The notes: generated by a model not told the origin, from the letters alone. Shown: positions 39,600-49,379, numbered from the stretch's first letter. The stretch is 64,000 bases of DNA from CAVVEC01 sp963770485 (GCA_963770485.1 CAVYPX010000016.1:1-64000); one strand, 5' to 3'. Numbers and translations: made by a program.

Positions 39600-40811
39600 T
39601 TACTTCCCCCCATACGTTCGTGGGGACCCGACTCCGGCACATTCGTCCCAGCCGACCACGCAGGACGGATCACCCTGGGTAATGTCGTAGAAATACTTCT
39701 TATACTCCTGTTTGTTCGCGTACTCCTTGTAAATCATGGTGAGTTCGTCGTGGGACGACTTCTTTAACAGGCCCGCAGCGTTCACGATTCCGGCAAACGT
39801 TGGCGAAGCCCAACTGGTGCCGCCCACCTCACCCCAGCCCTGAAGGTAGATTGCAGCGCAGCAGTAATCGGACGCAACATCGGGGAATCCGCGATAGCTT
39901 CCGACGATTCCCTTGATGATGTTTTGGTAGCTTGGTCTGGGCTCATACGGGCTTATGCCTCCACCACCGCCGCCGGTGTAGTACTGTTCATTGAGGAAAT
40001 TCCCATTAGTATCCCGGTTGAAGTAGGTGCCGCCAACCGCAACCACATTCGGAGACGCGGCAGGGTGGAAAGGGTAGTTCAAGCCCCAATCACCGGCCCC
40101 GGCAAAATAGACAACTCCCGGCGTGGTCATATAGTGGTCGAATTGACGTTCCTGGGGCCATTCCGGAACCCCCCAGCTCATGCTGATTACGCCGCCGCCA
40201 TTTTGAGCAACCAGGTTGCTGGCCACCTTCACCGCCTGCCAGGTCGGATCCGTGTTGCACTTCTTGGATGTGCACAGCACGGACTCCACCAGGAACAGCT
40301 TGGCCTGTGGCGCCATGGCGTGGACCCACTCGATGTCCAATGATTCCTCAACCTCCCACTCGGAATATTCCGGAGGCTTCTTGCCGTTCGCGTAGACGAC
40401 TTGGAAATCCCCGTCGGGGATGCCGAAGTAGCTGTCAAATGCGTGCAGGTCTTCCTTTGCAGTTGGGTAATCGCCGGCATCCACGATAGCGATGGCACCC
40501 ACGCCGCCGGTCGGAACATTGGTGCTGGTGGCGATCGGGCAACCCGTTGGCCCCGACACTAATTCGTAGACACAAGCCACTGACCCGGGCGTCTCCGCAT
40601 CCGGAGGAGGTTGTGGCTGCCGCTGGTTTGAGCCGACCAGAAAGTAGTTGGTATTGATGCGGCCCGGATGCGGAATGCTGGATTTCGGAACAATGATCTT
40701 GTGTCCGTTGACGGTTGACCCGGTGACGACCTGAGCAGAACACGGTAAGAGGTTAGCCCCAAGCGATAATGCAACCCCGGCGATCATAGAAAGTGCAAAG
40801 CAACGTTTCAT
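39600..40811 (-). CDS. Secreted S53 (sedolisin-type) serine peptidase
   Basis: A 403-residue protein with a signal peptide (ALSMIAGVALSLGANLLPCSA) followed by a short linker and the sedolisin domain. The catalytic acid pair lies in EESLDIEW (Glu155, Asp159), and the nucleophile in GGTSWASP. SMSWG supplies the oxyanion region. The family is acid-active and usually carries a pro-domain of about 180 residues; here only about 70 residues separate signal and domain, so this is a short-pro form. The ATG at 40811 (MKRCFALS) is preferred to an upstream in-frame ATG at 40970. It may digest protein outside the cell. It stands alone, after a 470-base gap. Confidence 0.87.
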   Translation of the reverse strand: MKRCFALSMIAGVALSLGANLLPCSAQVVTGSTVNGHKIIVPKSSIPHPGRINTNYFLVGSNQRQPQPPPDAETPGSVACVYELVSGPTGCPIATSTNVPTGGVGAIAIVDAGDYPTAKEDLHAFDSYFGIPDGDFQVVYANGKKPPEYSEWEVEESLDIEWVHAMAPQAKLFLVESVLCTSKKCNTDPTWQAVKVASNLVAQNGGGVISMSWGVPEWPQERQFDHYMTTPGVVYFAGAGDWGLNYPFHPAASPNVVAVGGTYFNRDTNGNFLNEQYYTGGGGGGISPYEPRPSYQNIIKGIVGSYRGFPDVASDYCCAAIYLQGWGEVGGTSWASPTFAGIVNAAGLLKKSSHDELTMIYKEYANKQEYKKYFYDITQGDPSCVVGWDECAGVGSPRTYGGK

Positions 40812-41042
40812 TTCACTGGCTCCCTGGTGTAAGACGAATTCTAAAACGGCAATCATTATACCCCCATTCCGCCTGCTCGGGGCGCGGTGTTTGAACGATT
40901 TAGCTCTTCCAGGCCAGATTGTAGATCCGCTTTGCCTCTTGGCGCGTTTTTGGATTGTCCTCGACTCCACGAGGAGCGGTCAACGAATACACCGCGTCCT
41001 TACACGTTTCCGAAACTGCTCAAACCTGAGAGAATCAACCCT

Positions 41043-42134
41043 ATGTTGCAGCGGCGGTGGCTTCGATGGACGCTCATCTTCGCGGGATGGACCGGAGTAG
41101 CGTTGTTTTTTGCCAGCCAGACTTATCTTTCTTATAGATATTCCGGGGGCCAAGCCCACACGGGTATCATCTTGAAGCTCAATCTGGGCGACTGGTACTT
41201 GTGGGGTCTGCTGTCGCCAGCAATCATCTGGCTCGCGCGCCGGTTCCCTCTTGAACGTGAACGCTGGGTGAAAAGCGCGGCAATACATTTGATGGCAGGT
41301 ATTGGCATCGCGCTTTTGAAATGGTGGTTGGACAATCTCTTCCGGCATTACGTCTTGGGCCTTCCGAAGGGCATGTTATTGGTCTATGTGTTCCACGGGA
41401 ATCTGGTGACCTACTGGGTTCTGGTTGCGACCACACAAGGATATCTGTACTACCAGCGCTATCGGCAGGGGGAGCTTCGGTCGGCGCAACTGAGTGCGCA
41501 ACTGGCGCAGGCCCAACTCCAGGCTTTACGGATGCAGCTTCATCCTCATTTCCTGTTCAACACGCTGAACTCCATTTCTGCTCTGATTCACAAGGACCCG
41601 GACGCTGCCGACCGGATGACTGCCCGCCTGAGCGATCTGCTGCGGCTCACGCTAGAAAATATCGGCATCCAGGAAGTCCCGCTTGCCCAGGAACTGGAAT
41701 TCCTGGAACGCTATTTGGAAATCGAGCGGACACGATTTTCGGACCGGCTCATCGTTCAGATCGATATCGCCCCCGACACGCTCGATGCCAGCACACCTTA
41801 TCTGATCCTTCAGCCGCTGGTTGAAAATGCCATTCGTCACGGGGTGGCAACTCGCTCTTCGGGAGGTACGGTGCTTGTCCGCGCCGCTCGGGATGGCGGC
41901 ATGCTTGTCCTCGAAGTCAAAGACGATGGCCCAGGTATCCAGCCTACGGCAGCTTCAACCAATGGGATCGGGATTTCCAGCACGCGAGCGAGGCTGGAAA
42001 GACTTTACGGCAATGCGCATCGCTTCGAATTGAGCAATGCTGCGGAAGGTGGCTTGACGGTGAAGCTAGCCTTTCCACTGCGCCTGATGCCGCCCCAGGT
42101 TCAGGCCTCCAACAAAGGGAAAAGGGCCATTTGA
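41043..42134 (+). CDS. LytS/YehU-family sensor histidine kinase
   Basis: A 363-residue membrane kinase. The N-terminal 150 residues contain about four hydrophobic helices; the HisKA_7TM-like core follows with LHPHFLFNTLNSISALI (His167 region), the phosphoacceptor of the His_kinase family, and an ATPase domain with ENAIRHG and DDGPGI, and a final GIGISSTRARLERLYG block (quoted in part). It has no obvious extracellular sensor, so the membrane part itself may sense. The start at 41043 (MLQRRW) is preferred over upstream in-frame starts. Its end overlaps the LytTR regulator by four bases, so the pair forms a two-component system. Confidence 0.88.
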   Translation: MLQRRWLRWTLIFAGWTGVALFFASQTYLSYRYSGGQAHTGIILKLNLGDWYLWGLLSPAIIWLARRFPLERERWVKSAAIHLMAGIGIALLKWWLDNLFRHYVLGLPKGMLLVYVFHGNLVTYWVLVATTQGYLYYQRYRQGELRSAQLSAQLAQAQLQALRMQLHPHFLFNTLNSISALIHKDPDAADRMTARLSDLLRLTLENIGIQEVPLAQELEFLERYLEIERTRFSDRLIVQIDIAPDTLDASTPYLILQPLVENAIRHGVATRSSGGTVLVRAARDGGMLVLEVKDDGPGIQPTAASTNGIGISSTRARLERLYGNAHRFELSNAAEGGLTVKLAFPLRLMPPQVQASNKGKRAI

Positions 42135-42898
42135 AGATCCGAACGCTCATTGTGGACGACGAACCTTTGGGCCGTGAGCGAATCCGCACTCTGCTCGCGG
42201 ACGATCCCGAGATCGAGGTGGTCGGCGAGTGTTCCGATGGGCGGCAGGCCGTTGCCGCCATTGAGCGAAGCAATCCCGATCTCGTCTACCTGGATGTGCA
42301 GATGCCGGAGATGGATGGCTTCGCGGTCCTCGATAGAATCGCCGGCGAGCGGATGCCGGCCATCATCTTTGTCACGGCCTACGATCGCTACGCCGTGCAG
42401 GCCTTCGAAGTGCATGCCCTCGATTACCTGCTGAAGTCTTTTGACCGCGAGCGTTTTCAAGCCGCGTTGCAACGCGCCAAAGATCAACTCCGACACTCGC
42501 GGGACGGTCTTTGGACCGAACGGTTGACAGGCTTGCTCCAGGACCTGGACGCAAGGCAAAAACGCTTAACGCGACTCATCATCAGATCGGCGGGGCGGAT
42601 CTTCTTTGTGCGGGTAGAAGAAATTGATTGGTTGGAAGCAGCTGACAATTATGTGCGGATCCATGTGAACCGCGAATCTCATTTGATCCGAGACACCTTG
42701 CAATCGCTCGAAGGCCGCTTGGATCCTTCAAAGTTCCTCCGCATCCATCGTTCAACCGTGGTCAATTTCGATCGGATCAAGGAATTGCAACCGCTCTTCC
42801 ACGGTGATTACGTCGTCCGTCTGCAAGACGGCACGGAGTTGACCCTGACCCGCAATTACAAGGAAAAGTTGACCGGACCTCTGGGTCAGTTTCTTTAG
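42131..42898 (+). CDS. LytTR-family response regulator
   Basis: A 255-residue regulator. The receiver domain (1-120) has the acidic pocket VDDE, the phosphoacceptor Asp55 in YLDVQMPEMDG and the KSFDRERF lysine region. The C-terminal LytTR domain (150-250) shows IRSAGRIFFVRVEEIDWLEA, FLRIHRSTVVNFDRIKEL and LTRNYKEKL-like DNA-binding blocks (quoted in part). Start codon is TTG at 42131, within the TTGA overlap with the kinase. It probably binds direct repeats with a 21-base period; a candidate is at 39385-39417. Confidence 0.9.
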   Translation: MKIRTLIVDDEPLGRERIRTLLADDPEIEVVGECSDGRQAVAAIERSNPDLVYLDVQMPEMDGFAVLDRIAGERMPAIIFVTAYDRYAVQAFEVHALDYLLKSFDRERFQAALQRAKDQLRHSRDGLWTERLTGLLQDLDARQKRLTRLIIRSAGRIFFVRVEEIDWLEAADNYVRIHVNRESHLIRDTLQSLEGRLDPSKFLRIHRSTVVNFDRIKELQPLFHGDYVVRLQDGTELTLTRNYKEKLTGPLGQFL

Positions 42899-43275
42899 AA
42901 CGGGGTTAGAGACCTTTTCCTCTCTGTGCTTGCGAATCTGAAACCGCTGTCCCCTTCACTGGAGCTTTTGCCGCCGGGCCAGGATAACTGCTGTGCCGGC
43001 CAGAGCCACTTTAGACATCCGACAGCAGAAGGTGTCGCAGCGAGGGCCGTGTTCGCTGGGCTTCCCGGTCATGGCAGACGATTGTTATCGCCTTCTGACC
43101 CTCGCCACGCTCACCCTTGCCCCCACCATCATCCGCTTGGCCCCAGATCTGTTGCTGTTTTCCGTCTCGCAGGTTAAACACAGCATGCGACTGTGCCGCT
43201 GCGACTGAATCCCCCGGCTGTTAGAGGATGCAGAGAGCGGTGCGTCAACGATGGCGGTTCAGAAGGGGAGCGAAA
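42899..43275. other. Non-coding stretch
   Basis: 377 bases with no recognisable gene. Open frames on both strands here are short and GC-driven. It should contain the promoter of the propeller-protein gene at 43276. Confidence 0.45.
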
Positions 43276-44499
43276 ATGAAAAGCGATTTCAGAGTGTTCG
43301 CGATGGTTAGTTTTATGGCTGTCATTTGGGGACTGTGCCCTGGCAGCTTGTGTGCGGCTGCAAAGCATTATGTTGTGACAAATAACGACGTCAACGGTTC
43401 CAACACGGTGACGTTCTACCAGGCGAGCGGTACGGCTTCGGCTCCCAAACTGGCCCACGCTAAAACGGTAAAAACTGGCGGCACCGGCCTGGGAGGCGGG
43501 TACTTCGGAATTGCGCGACAGGTGCTGGTCAAAAAGGGCAATGATGAATGCGTCTTCTCTGCCGATGGTGGAAGCAATGACATTGCCGCCATCATTTTCA
43601 AGACGCAGAAGATCGTCGGCAACTACAAGGGTTCCAGCACTGACGTTGACGGCGCGGGTGGCATGGGTCTGGCCGTAAACCCCAATGGCAAATATCTGTA
43701 CGCAGCCTTTTCAGGCTCATCTACCATCGCCACGTTCACAATTCATTCCGGCTGCAGGCTGACGTTCGTTAGCGATGTTGCTGCGGCTGGACTGAATGGC
43801 GGCTTTCCCCACGGCATGGCTTCGCGGCAAGCAGCACCGCTGAGCGACGTAATGGTCGTTGCCTACGGAGATGGTTCTATCGAATCTTTCAGCATCTCGG
43901 GCGGCGCACCAGTTTCCAATAATGACCTCCAGATTTCCACCGGATACAGTAATGACAGCGTATTCCCCGATGGTGTAGACGTCACCAAAGATGGCCACTA
44001 CGCGATTTTCGGCGATGCCTCGGCCGACTTCAGCGAAGTGGAAGTCTCCGACATCTCCTCCGGCAAACTGGCGACAACCGTCACCTACGGTGGCACGGAT
44101 GGGAGCCTCGGTAAAGGTCTGGCCGCAAATAATGTCTGGTTAAGCCCGGACGAGAGTTTGCTGTATATCAGCGACAATTTATCGGGCCAGGTTACGGCCG
44201 CTCTTTTCGACAAGAATACGGGCACACTGCAGTTCGGCTGCATCTCGAAAGCATTACGGGGCTACGGAACTACGTGGGCTTACTCGAGCGCAATTGCGGT
44301 CGAAGGCACCTCCGGCAGCGGTTCGGTGCTCTGGGTAGCCGAAGACGCTCGAGGTTCGGGAGCATCCTCCATCGGTATCGTTGATGTGAACTTGAAAGGC
44401 GGGAAGTGCACGTTGACCGAAGCGAAACATTCGCCGGCATCTGATCCGAACAGTCTGAACCTGTGCTGGCTGAATGCATTTCCGCAACGGCCGTTCTAG
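43276..44499 (+). CDS. Secreted lactonase-like beta-propeller protein
   Basis: A 407-residue protein with a signal peptide (FAMVSFMAVIWGLCPGSLCAA) and repeats of the WD/YVTN or 6-phosphogluconolactonase type: GNDECVFSADGGSNDIAAI, GLAVNPNGKYLYAAFSGSSTIATF, VWLSPDESLLYISDNLSGQVTAALF (quoted in parts). These are blades of a propeller. Enzyme activity is not evident; binding or periplasmic scaffolding is equally possible. The ATG at 43276 has a GGGGAGC ribosome site. Two cytochrome genes follow on the same strand, 33 and 4 bases apart, perhaps as one operon. Confidence 0.7.
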   Translation: MKSDFRVFAMVSFMAVIWGLCPGSLCAAAKHYVVTNNDVNGSNTVTFYQASGTASAPKLAHAKTVKTGGTGLGGGYFGIARQVLVKKGNDECVFSADGGSNDIAAIIFKTQKIVGNYKGSSTDVDGAGGMGLAVNPNGKYLYAAFSGSSTIATFTIHSGCRLTFVSDVAAAGLNGGFPHGMASRQAAPLSDVMVVAYGDGSIESFSISGGAPVSNNDLQISTGYSNDSVFPDGVDVTKDGHYAIFGDASADFSEVEVSDISSGKLATTVTYGGTDGSLGKGLAANNVWLSPDESLLYISDNLSGQVTAALFDKNTGTLQFGCISKALRGYGTTWAYSSAIAVEGTSGSGSVLWVAEDARGSGASSIGIVDVNLKGGKCTLTEAKHSPASDPNSLNLCWLNAFPQRPF

Positions 44500-44532
44500 A
44501 ACGCGCAAAATCCGCAGCGAAGGGAAGGCTCG

Positions 44533-45051
44533 GTGAGGAATTTCGTCTTGGGTTTTCTTAGCGGGATTGTGGTTGTAGCGGGCAGCATGTTCGGATACTT
44601 GAGGCTGGGCTTGGCCGAAATCCGGGCGGATCTTCCTCCGTCGCGATGGGAGAACTCTCTGATGTACGCCGCAGTCCATGCTTCGGTTCGGCGAGAAGTG
44701 CCGGACATTCCGAACCCCGTCAAGCCAACTGACGAGGCCCTGATCGCGGGCGGAAAATTCTATCTTGATGCTTGCGCAGGTTGTCACGGCACGCCGGGAA
44801 AACCAGAAGTGGGCAAAGGCCCTGTCCTATACCCACCTATTCCCGAGTTGCCGGTGGCTGGGACGGAGTACTCCGAGGCGCAGATTTTCTGGGTGGCGAA
44901 ACACGGCATCCGCAGATCGGGAATGTTCGCCAACGGAGTATGGGCCTCAGACGAAAAGCTGTGGACGGCCGCGGCTTACATCAAGCGCATGAAGTCGTTG
45001 CCTCCGGCCGTGCAAGTGGCTGTGGCGAAACTCGCGGAGGCGCAGCACTAA
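44533..45051 (+). CDS. Membrane-anchored c-type cytochrome
   Basis: A 172-residue monohaem cytochrome c. The N-terminus is an uncleaved anchor (FVLGFLSGIVVVAGSMFGYL), and a single CAGCH haem site lies near residue 80, with IRRSGMFANG giving the distal Met ligand. Start is GTG at 44533, with a GAAGGCTCG ribosome-like sequence. It sits in the membrane facing outward and should pass electrons in respiration. The multihaem partner at 45056 starts 4 bases later. Confidence 0.8.
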   Translation: MRNFVLGFLSGIVVVAGSMFGYLRLGLAEIRADLPPSRWENSLMYAAVHASVRREVPDIPNPVKPTDEALIAGGKFYLDACAGCHGTPGKPEVGKGPVLYPPIPELPVAGTEYSEAQIFWVAKHGIRRSGMFANGVWASDEKLWTAAAYIKRMKSLPPAVQVAVAKLAEAQH

Positions 45052-45055
45052 AACG

Positions 45056-45577
45056 ATGGGTGCAAAAATGACAACCTTGCTGACTGCATTCTTAGCGGCT
45101 CTGCTTGCCGTTGGAATTGCGCACGCCCAGGAAAAACCCTCCATTTTCCCTGGCGAACCATCCACTCCAGAAGCCATCAAGCAGTTCAATGATGATCAGA
45201 TCGAAAGAGCCACAAAGCAGATTGCCGGCAAGGAAGACCAACCGTCGGAAGTCGTGTTCAAAAACATCAAGATCCTGACCGGGATCCCGGCGGGCAAAGT
45301 TTTGAAGATTATGCAGATGGGTTATAGCCGGGCATTGGGCGTGAGTTGCGTCCACTGCCATGTTCCGGACCAATGGGACAAAGACGACAAACCAGCCAAA
45401 CAAATCGCCCGAGACATGTCGAAAATGGCTCACACCATCATTTTTGATCTGTTGAGAAACATCGACGGCCTCAAGGACCGGAACCCACTGGTTAATTGCA
45501 CAACCTGTCATCGCGGCCAAGTGAAGCCGGCGCTCGATTTGGACGCAGACCAGGGAAAGGGGACAAGCCTGCGATGA
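45056..45577 (+). CDS. Photosynthetic-reaction-centre-type c cytochrome (two haem)
   Basis: A 173-residue secreted protein with a signal peptide (LLTAFLAALLAVGIAHA) and two haem motifs, CVHCH (Cys98, His102) and CTTCH (Cys148, His152), each preceded by a methionine-bearing helix (KVLKIMQMGY, SKMAHTIIFD). The spacing of a Met helix followed by CxxCH is the reaction-centre cytochrome (PufC) pattern, here as a two-haem form. In non-phototrophic Acidobacteria such proteins are small periplasmic carriers. Partners are unknown; the neighbouring membrane cytochrome is the obvious candidate. Confidence 0.8.
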   Translation: MGAKMTTLLTAFLAALLAVGIAHAQEKPSIFPGEPSTPEAIKQFNDDQIERATKQIAGKEDQPSEVVFKNIKILTGIPAGKVLKIMQMGYSRALGVSCVHCHVPDQWDKDDKPAKQIARDMSKMAHTIIFDLLRNIDGLKDRNPLVNCTTCHRGQVKPALDLDADQGKGTSLR

Positions 45578-45979
45578 AATTCCGTATTTCCCTCCCTCCT
45601 TCGGCATTGCCGATCCCAGCCTAGACCCAGTTACCGGCCAAGTCGTGTCATGGGAGACATTTCCCTTGCGCCCGGGCTTGCAACCGGGCTGCCGCATTAC
45701 ACGGGAGCAGGTTCGCTCCCGCGTGCTCTGCGTTCTGTCCATCACCTTTACAAACGTGGAGGAAGTTCGAATGTTTTTCGAACCGTATGGAGATTAGACT
45801 CGCTGATAGCCGATTGGGGAGCGGATCCGATGTCACTTCTTTGTTAAACAATTGTCTCCGGGGCCAGACATCTCAGGCGCTCCGGATAAGCGCTGTGAAG
45901 CCGGATCCGAGTACAATCTGTTGAGCGGGGATGAGGGCAATCTCGGAGACCTGTGCTATTAGGAAGTGATGGAAACGAC
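45578..45979. other. Non-coding stretch with two hairpins
   Basis: 400 bases with no gene. Hairpins GCCCGG...CCGGGC (45670-45689) and CGGGAGC...GCTCCCG (45702-45721) are of the REP-like kind. They may terminate the cytochrome operon. Confidence 0.45.
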
Positions 45980-46147
45980 ATGGATGCCGACAAGATCGAA
46001 TTAACCTGCAAAGATTGCACCGGAACATTTCTTGCGTTCCTGCATGAAATGGCCGAGCACAACGGCAGAATCACTTGCCCCCAATGCGGCAACATTCACG
46101 AGTACAGTGCGACGGAGATTCAAGACGCGCGCCGCGTGAAAGGCTAG
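45980..46147 (+). CDS. Small zinc-ribbon protein
   Basis: A 55-residue protein starting MDADKIELTCKDCTGTFLAF and containing CPQCGN further on, so four cysteines in two CxxC pairs form a zinc ribbon. A TFLAFLHEMAEHNGRI helix separates them. The GATGGAAACGAC leader and the start at 45980 are preferred to the in-frame ATG at 45953. No partner or family is recognised; a role as nucleic-acid- or protein-binding adaptor is possible. Confidence 0.6.
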   Translation: MDADKIELTCKDCTGTFLAFLHEMAEHNGRITCPQCGNIHEYSATEIQDARRVKG

Positions 46148-46372
46148 AGCGGTTTGTACAGCCGATGTGCCCAGAAGTTTTCCGACACCACGCGCAATCT
46201 GGCCTTTCCAACCCATAGCCGGACGCCTTTGAAGTCAACAAAGTGCAATACCGGTGCAAATCTTTTCACAATTCCAAGTAGACAAGATGGGTATACAATC
46301 TGTGCGGTTCTTGGCCTAATAAGCTCATCTGTTCGGGATTAGCTTTAAGAAATCAATCGAGGAATTCTTACT

Positions 46373-47722
46373 ATGCATAAAAGCACATTACCGCCCTTGC
46401 TTTCAGCGCTGGCGGCTCTCCTGGTTCTTCTGATACTCGGTACGTGCGCCTGGGCAGTGCAAGAGAGTGTGATCTACGAGTTTTGTACCCAGTCCGGCTG
46501 CACCGACGGCATGTATCCAGAGTCGGCATTGATTGCCGATCAAGCGGGCAATTTCTATGGCACTACGCTCGAAGGTGGCACTGGAACGGCTTGCGGCCCG
46601 TTTGGCGAATCCTGTGGCGTCGTGTTCGAGTTGTCGCCGAAGTCCGGTGGTGGGTGGACAGAGAGTGTACTTTACGCCTTCACCGGCGAAGCCGATGGAG
46701 GCTCTCCTTACAATTCCCTCCTGATGGACAGCAAAGGAAATCTCTACGGTACTACCCGCATCGGAGGCACTCCAACGGGCAATTGCCCCGGCTCGACGTG
46801 TGGCACTGTCTTTGAGCTTTCCCCGCCAAAGAAGAAGGGAGGCGCGTGGAAAGAAACTGTGCTCTACAGCTTTTGCAGCCAGTCTGCCTGCGCCGACGGC
46901 GCAGACCCGCGCGACCGGCTGGTCATGGACAAGCACGGCAATCTTTATGGCACAGCGACGGTCGGCGGCACCTCGCAAAGCGGGTGTCCACAGTATGGCT
47001 TCGCCTTCGGTTGCGGGGTCGTGTTCGAATTGAGTCACGGCAAGAAAGGTTGGCAGGAAAGCGTACTCTATGCTTTCACCGGTGGTTCCGATGGGGGCTA
47101 CCCGTATGCCGGCGTTACTTTCGATAAGGCTGGCAACCTCTATGGTACCACGTATGGTTACGGTGGTTCGAATGAAGTTGGCGTTGTGTATGAGTTGAAG
47201 CGTTCAAAGAAGACTTGGACGCAGGAAACGCTCTATACCTTCTGTCCTGGGGGAAACCCGTGCGCGGACGGAGCTCTTCCTGCCGCTCCAGTAATTCTTG
47301 ACGCTGCAGGCAACTTATATGGAACAACACAAGCTGGCGGGAACATCTATGGTACGGTGTTCGAACTTGTGCGCACCCAAAGCGGCTGGAACGAGAAAAC
47401 ACTATACACGTTCACGGGTGGGACCGATGGAGGCTCTCCCTGGGCGCCTCTGGTACAGAAAGGGAATAGTTTCTATGGGACCGCGTTCGCAGGCGGTAAC
47501 ACTTCCAATTGCAACACTGGTTGCGGCTCCGTATTTCAGCTCACAAACAGTAAGAGCGGATGGACGGAGAAAACACTCTACACTTTCCAAGGTGGTAGCG
47601 GCGATGGAGGTGAGCCTTTGAATGCTGTGGTATTGGACAAGAAGGGCACGCTGTACGGCACAACCGCGATTGGCGGGAACTATGGTGGCTATCGTGGAGT
47701 GGTGTACGAGATCAAGCCGTAA
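46373..47722 (+). CDS. Secreted GloVer-repeat protein
   Basis: A 449-residue protein with a signal peptide (LLSALAALLVLLILGTCAWA) and seven or more repeats with GNxYGTTxxGGT and VFELSP/KGGWTESVLYAFTG cores. Cysteines are frequent (CPGSTCGTVFEL, CNTGCGSVF) in comparison with the copy at 51222, perhaps for disulfide stability. A TATACAAT box lies at about 46292. A stem-loop terminator follows at 47764. It is on its own transcription unit, upstream of the convergent transhydrogenase operon. Confidence 0.85.
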   Translation: MHKSTLPPLLSALAALLVLLILGTCAWAVQESVIYEFCTQSGCTDGMYPESALIADQAGNFYGTTLEGGTGTACGPFGESCGVVFELSPKSGGGWTESVLYAFTGEADGGSPYNSLLMDSKGNLYGTTRIGGTPTGNCPGSTCGTVFELSPPKKKGGAWKETVLYSFCSQSACADGADPRDRLVMDKHGNLYGTATVGGTSQSGCPQYGFAFGCGVVFELSHGKKGWQESVLYAFTGGSDGGYPYAGVTFDKAGNLYGTTYGYGGSNEVGVVYELKRSKKTWTQETLYTFCPGGNPCADGALPAAPVILDAAGNLYGTTQAGGNIYGTVFELVRTQSGWNEKTLYTFTGGTDGGSPWAPLVQKGNSFYGTAFAGGNTSNCNTGCGSVFQLTNSKSGWTEKTLYTFQGGSGDGGEPLNAVVLDKKGTLYGTTAIGGNYGGYRGVVYEIKP

Positions 47723-47763
47723 CCTCGCATCTACTGCAGTAACCGACGTATTGCGCAACAAGA

Positions 47764-47792
47764 AAAGGCTCGGGCTCACCGGGCCTTTCCTT
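47764..47792 (+). terminator. Terminator after the GloVer gene
   Basis: AAAGGCTCGG (47764-47773) and CCGGGCCTTT (47779-47788) pair with one G-T wobble and are followed by CCTTTC. A rightward terminator for the gene ending at 47722; it may serve both convergent units. Confidence 0.7.
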
Positions 47793-47981
47793 TCGAGTCT
47801 CGCAATTTCTTGGATTTTAGTGGGGAGAGCAGCGACGACAAATTGGCGGGATTGTGTTGCTGTTTGCAAAGTCTGCCAAGAGAAAAAGTAAACAGGAAAC
47901 ACGATCGCACAGAATGTGTGAGTTGGCGGCGAACGTCCGTCCAATGGCTGGACAAAAGCCGCGAGTTGCTAATTGACTTAT

Positions 47982-49379
47982 CTAATGCCCGGCCGTGGAC
48001 AGTTCGTGAACGATGCTGTTCACGAAGGACTTGGCGTCGCCGAAGAGCATCAAGGTCTTATCAAGGTAATAAAGCGGATTGTCAATGCCGGCGAAGCCTG
48101 GATTCATGCTGCGCTTGATCACCATGACCGTGCGGGCCTTGTCCACATCGAGGATGGGCATGCCGAAAATCGGACTGGATTTGTCGGTGCGTGCCGCCGG
48201 GTTGGTAACGTCGTTGGCGCCGATCACCAGGGCAACATCGGTTTGCGGGAAGTCGCCGTTGATGTCATCCATCTCGATCAGCCGGTCGTAGGGAACATCA
48301 GCTTCGGCAAGCAGCACGTTCATGTGGCCGGGCATACGGCCGGCGACCGGATGGATGGCGAAGCGCACATCCACTCCGCGTTTGGTGAGTACGTCGTAGA
48401 GTTCGCGTACCTTGTGTTGCGCCTGGGCTACAGCCATGCCATAACCGGGAACCACCACGACTTTGTTCGCTGCGGCCAGAATTCCCGCGGCTTCCTCCGG
48501 CGATGCGCTGTGAACCGTCTTCTCCTCCAGTCCGGCTGCAGCGGCAGGCTGCACCTGGCCGAACGCCCCAAACAGAACATTGGTAAACGAACGGTTCATG
48601 GCTTTCGACATGATGACGGAGAGGATGAATCCGGAAGAGCCGTCAAGCGCGCCGGCGATGATCAGGAGCTTGCTTTCGAGAACGAATCCCATAGCTGCAG
48701 CAGAAAGGCCGGCGTAGGAGTTGAGCAGCGAGATGACCGTCGGCATGTCCGCGCCGCCGATGGGAATAATCATGAAGACGCCGAAGATAAGCGGAACAAT
48801 CACCATCACGGGAAAGAGCTGTTTTGCTCCGGGATGTAAAACCAGATAAACCGCTACCGCAATCGCAATGGCCAGCAACGAGAGGTTGACAATGTTTTGT
48901 CCCTTATAGGTGATTGGGCGCTGGGGCAAGACTTCCTGGAGTTTTCCGGCCGCCATCAAGCTGCCCGTAAAAGTCAGCGAGCCGAGAATGACTTCCATGG
49001 AGAGAACCGCCATCATGAAGGGGGGAACGTCGGGCGATCGGAGATAGAATTCCGCGGTGCCGACCAGGGTGACGCAGAATGCGCCGAAAGCATGGCTGAG
49101 CGCGGTCCGCTGGGGGACGGCAGTCATCTGCACCAGGCCAAGCGGGATTCCGATGCCGGTTCCGAGCACCAGAGCAATGAAGATCCACTTGTAGTCCACG
49201 AGACCGTGATGCAACAAGGTGCCGGCGATGGCCAGGATCATTCCGATCTCGCCGGCCCGGATGCCGCGGCGAGCGGTACGCGGCGTGTTCATCCACTTCA
49301 GCGAGAGAATGAAAAGAACGCTGGCAATGAGATACGTGAACTCAATGATGAGTTGATTTCCTGCGAAGTCGGTGGTCAT
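47982..49379 (-). CDS. pntB: NAD(P) transhydrogenase beta subunit (PntB)
   Basis: A 465-residue membrane protein: the beta subunit of proton-translocating transhydrogenase, which makes NADPH from NADH using the proton gradient. About eight membrane helices fill the first 270 residues, followed by the soluble NADP-binding domain III with VVVPGYGMAVAQAQH, RFAIHPVAGRMPGHMNVLLAEA and VIGANDVTNPAA (quoted in part). The GYGMA glycine-rich loop is the NADP site. It overlaps PntAB by four bases. With PntAA and PntAB it forms a complete three-gene operon. Confidence 0.94.
   Translation of the reverse strand: MTTDFAGNQLIIEFTYLIASVLFILSLKWMNTPRTARRGIRAGEIGMILAIAGTLLHHGLVDYKWIFIALVLGTGIGIPLGLVQMTAVPQRTALSHAFGAFCVTLVGTAEFYLRSPDVPPFMMAVLSMEVILGSLTFTGSLMAAGKLQEVLPQRPITYKGQNIVNLSLLAIAIAVAVYLVLHPGAKQLFPVMVIVPLIFGVFMIIPIGGADMPTVISLLNSYAGLSAAAMGFVLESKLLIIAGALDGSSGFILSVIMSKAMNRSFTNVLFGAFGQVQPAAAAGLEEKTVHSASPEEAAGILAAANKVVVVPGYGMAVAQAQHKVRELYDVLTKRGVDVRFAIHPVAGRMPGHMNVLLAEADVPYDRLIEMDDINGDFPQTDVALVIGANDVTNPAARTDKSSPIFGMPILDVDKARTVMVIKRSMNPGFAGIDNPLYYLDKTLMLFGDAKSFVNSIVHELSTAGH

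Noticed and set aside
42926..43208. Open frames after the LytTR regulator gene
   Set aside because: Low-complexity Pro/His/Arg content typical of GC-rich non-coding DNA.
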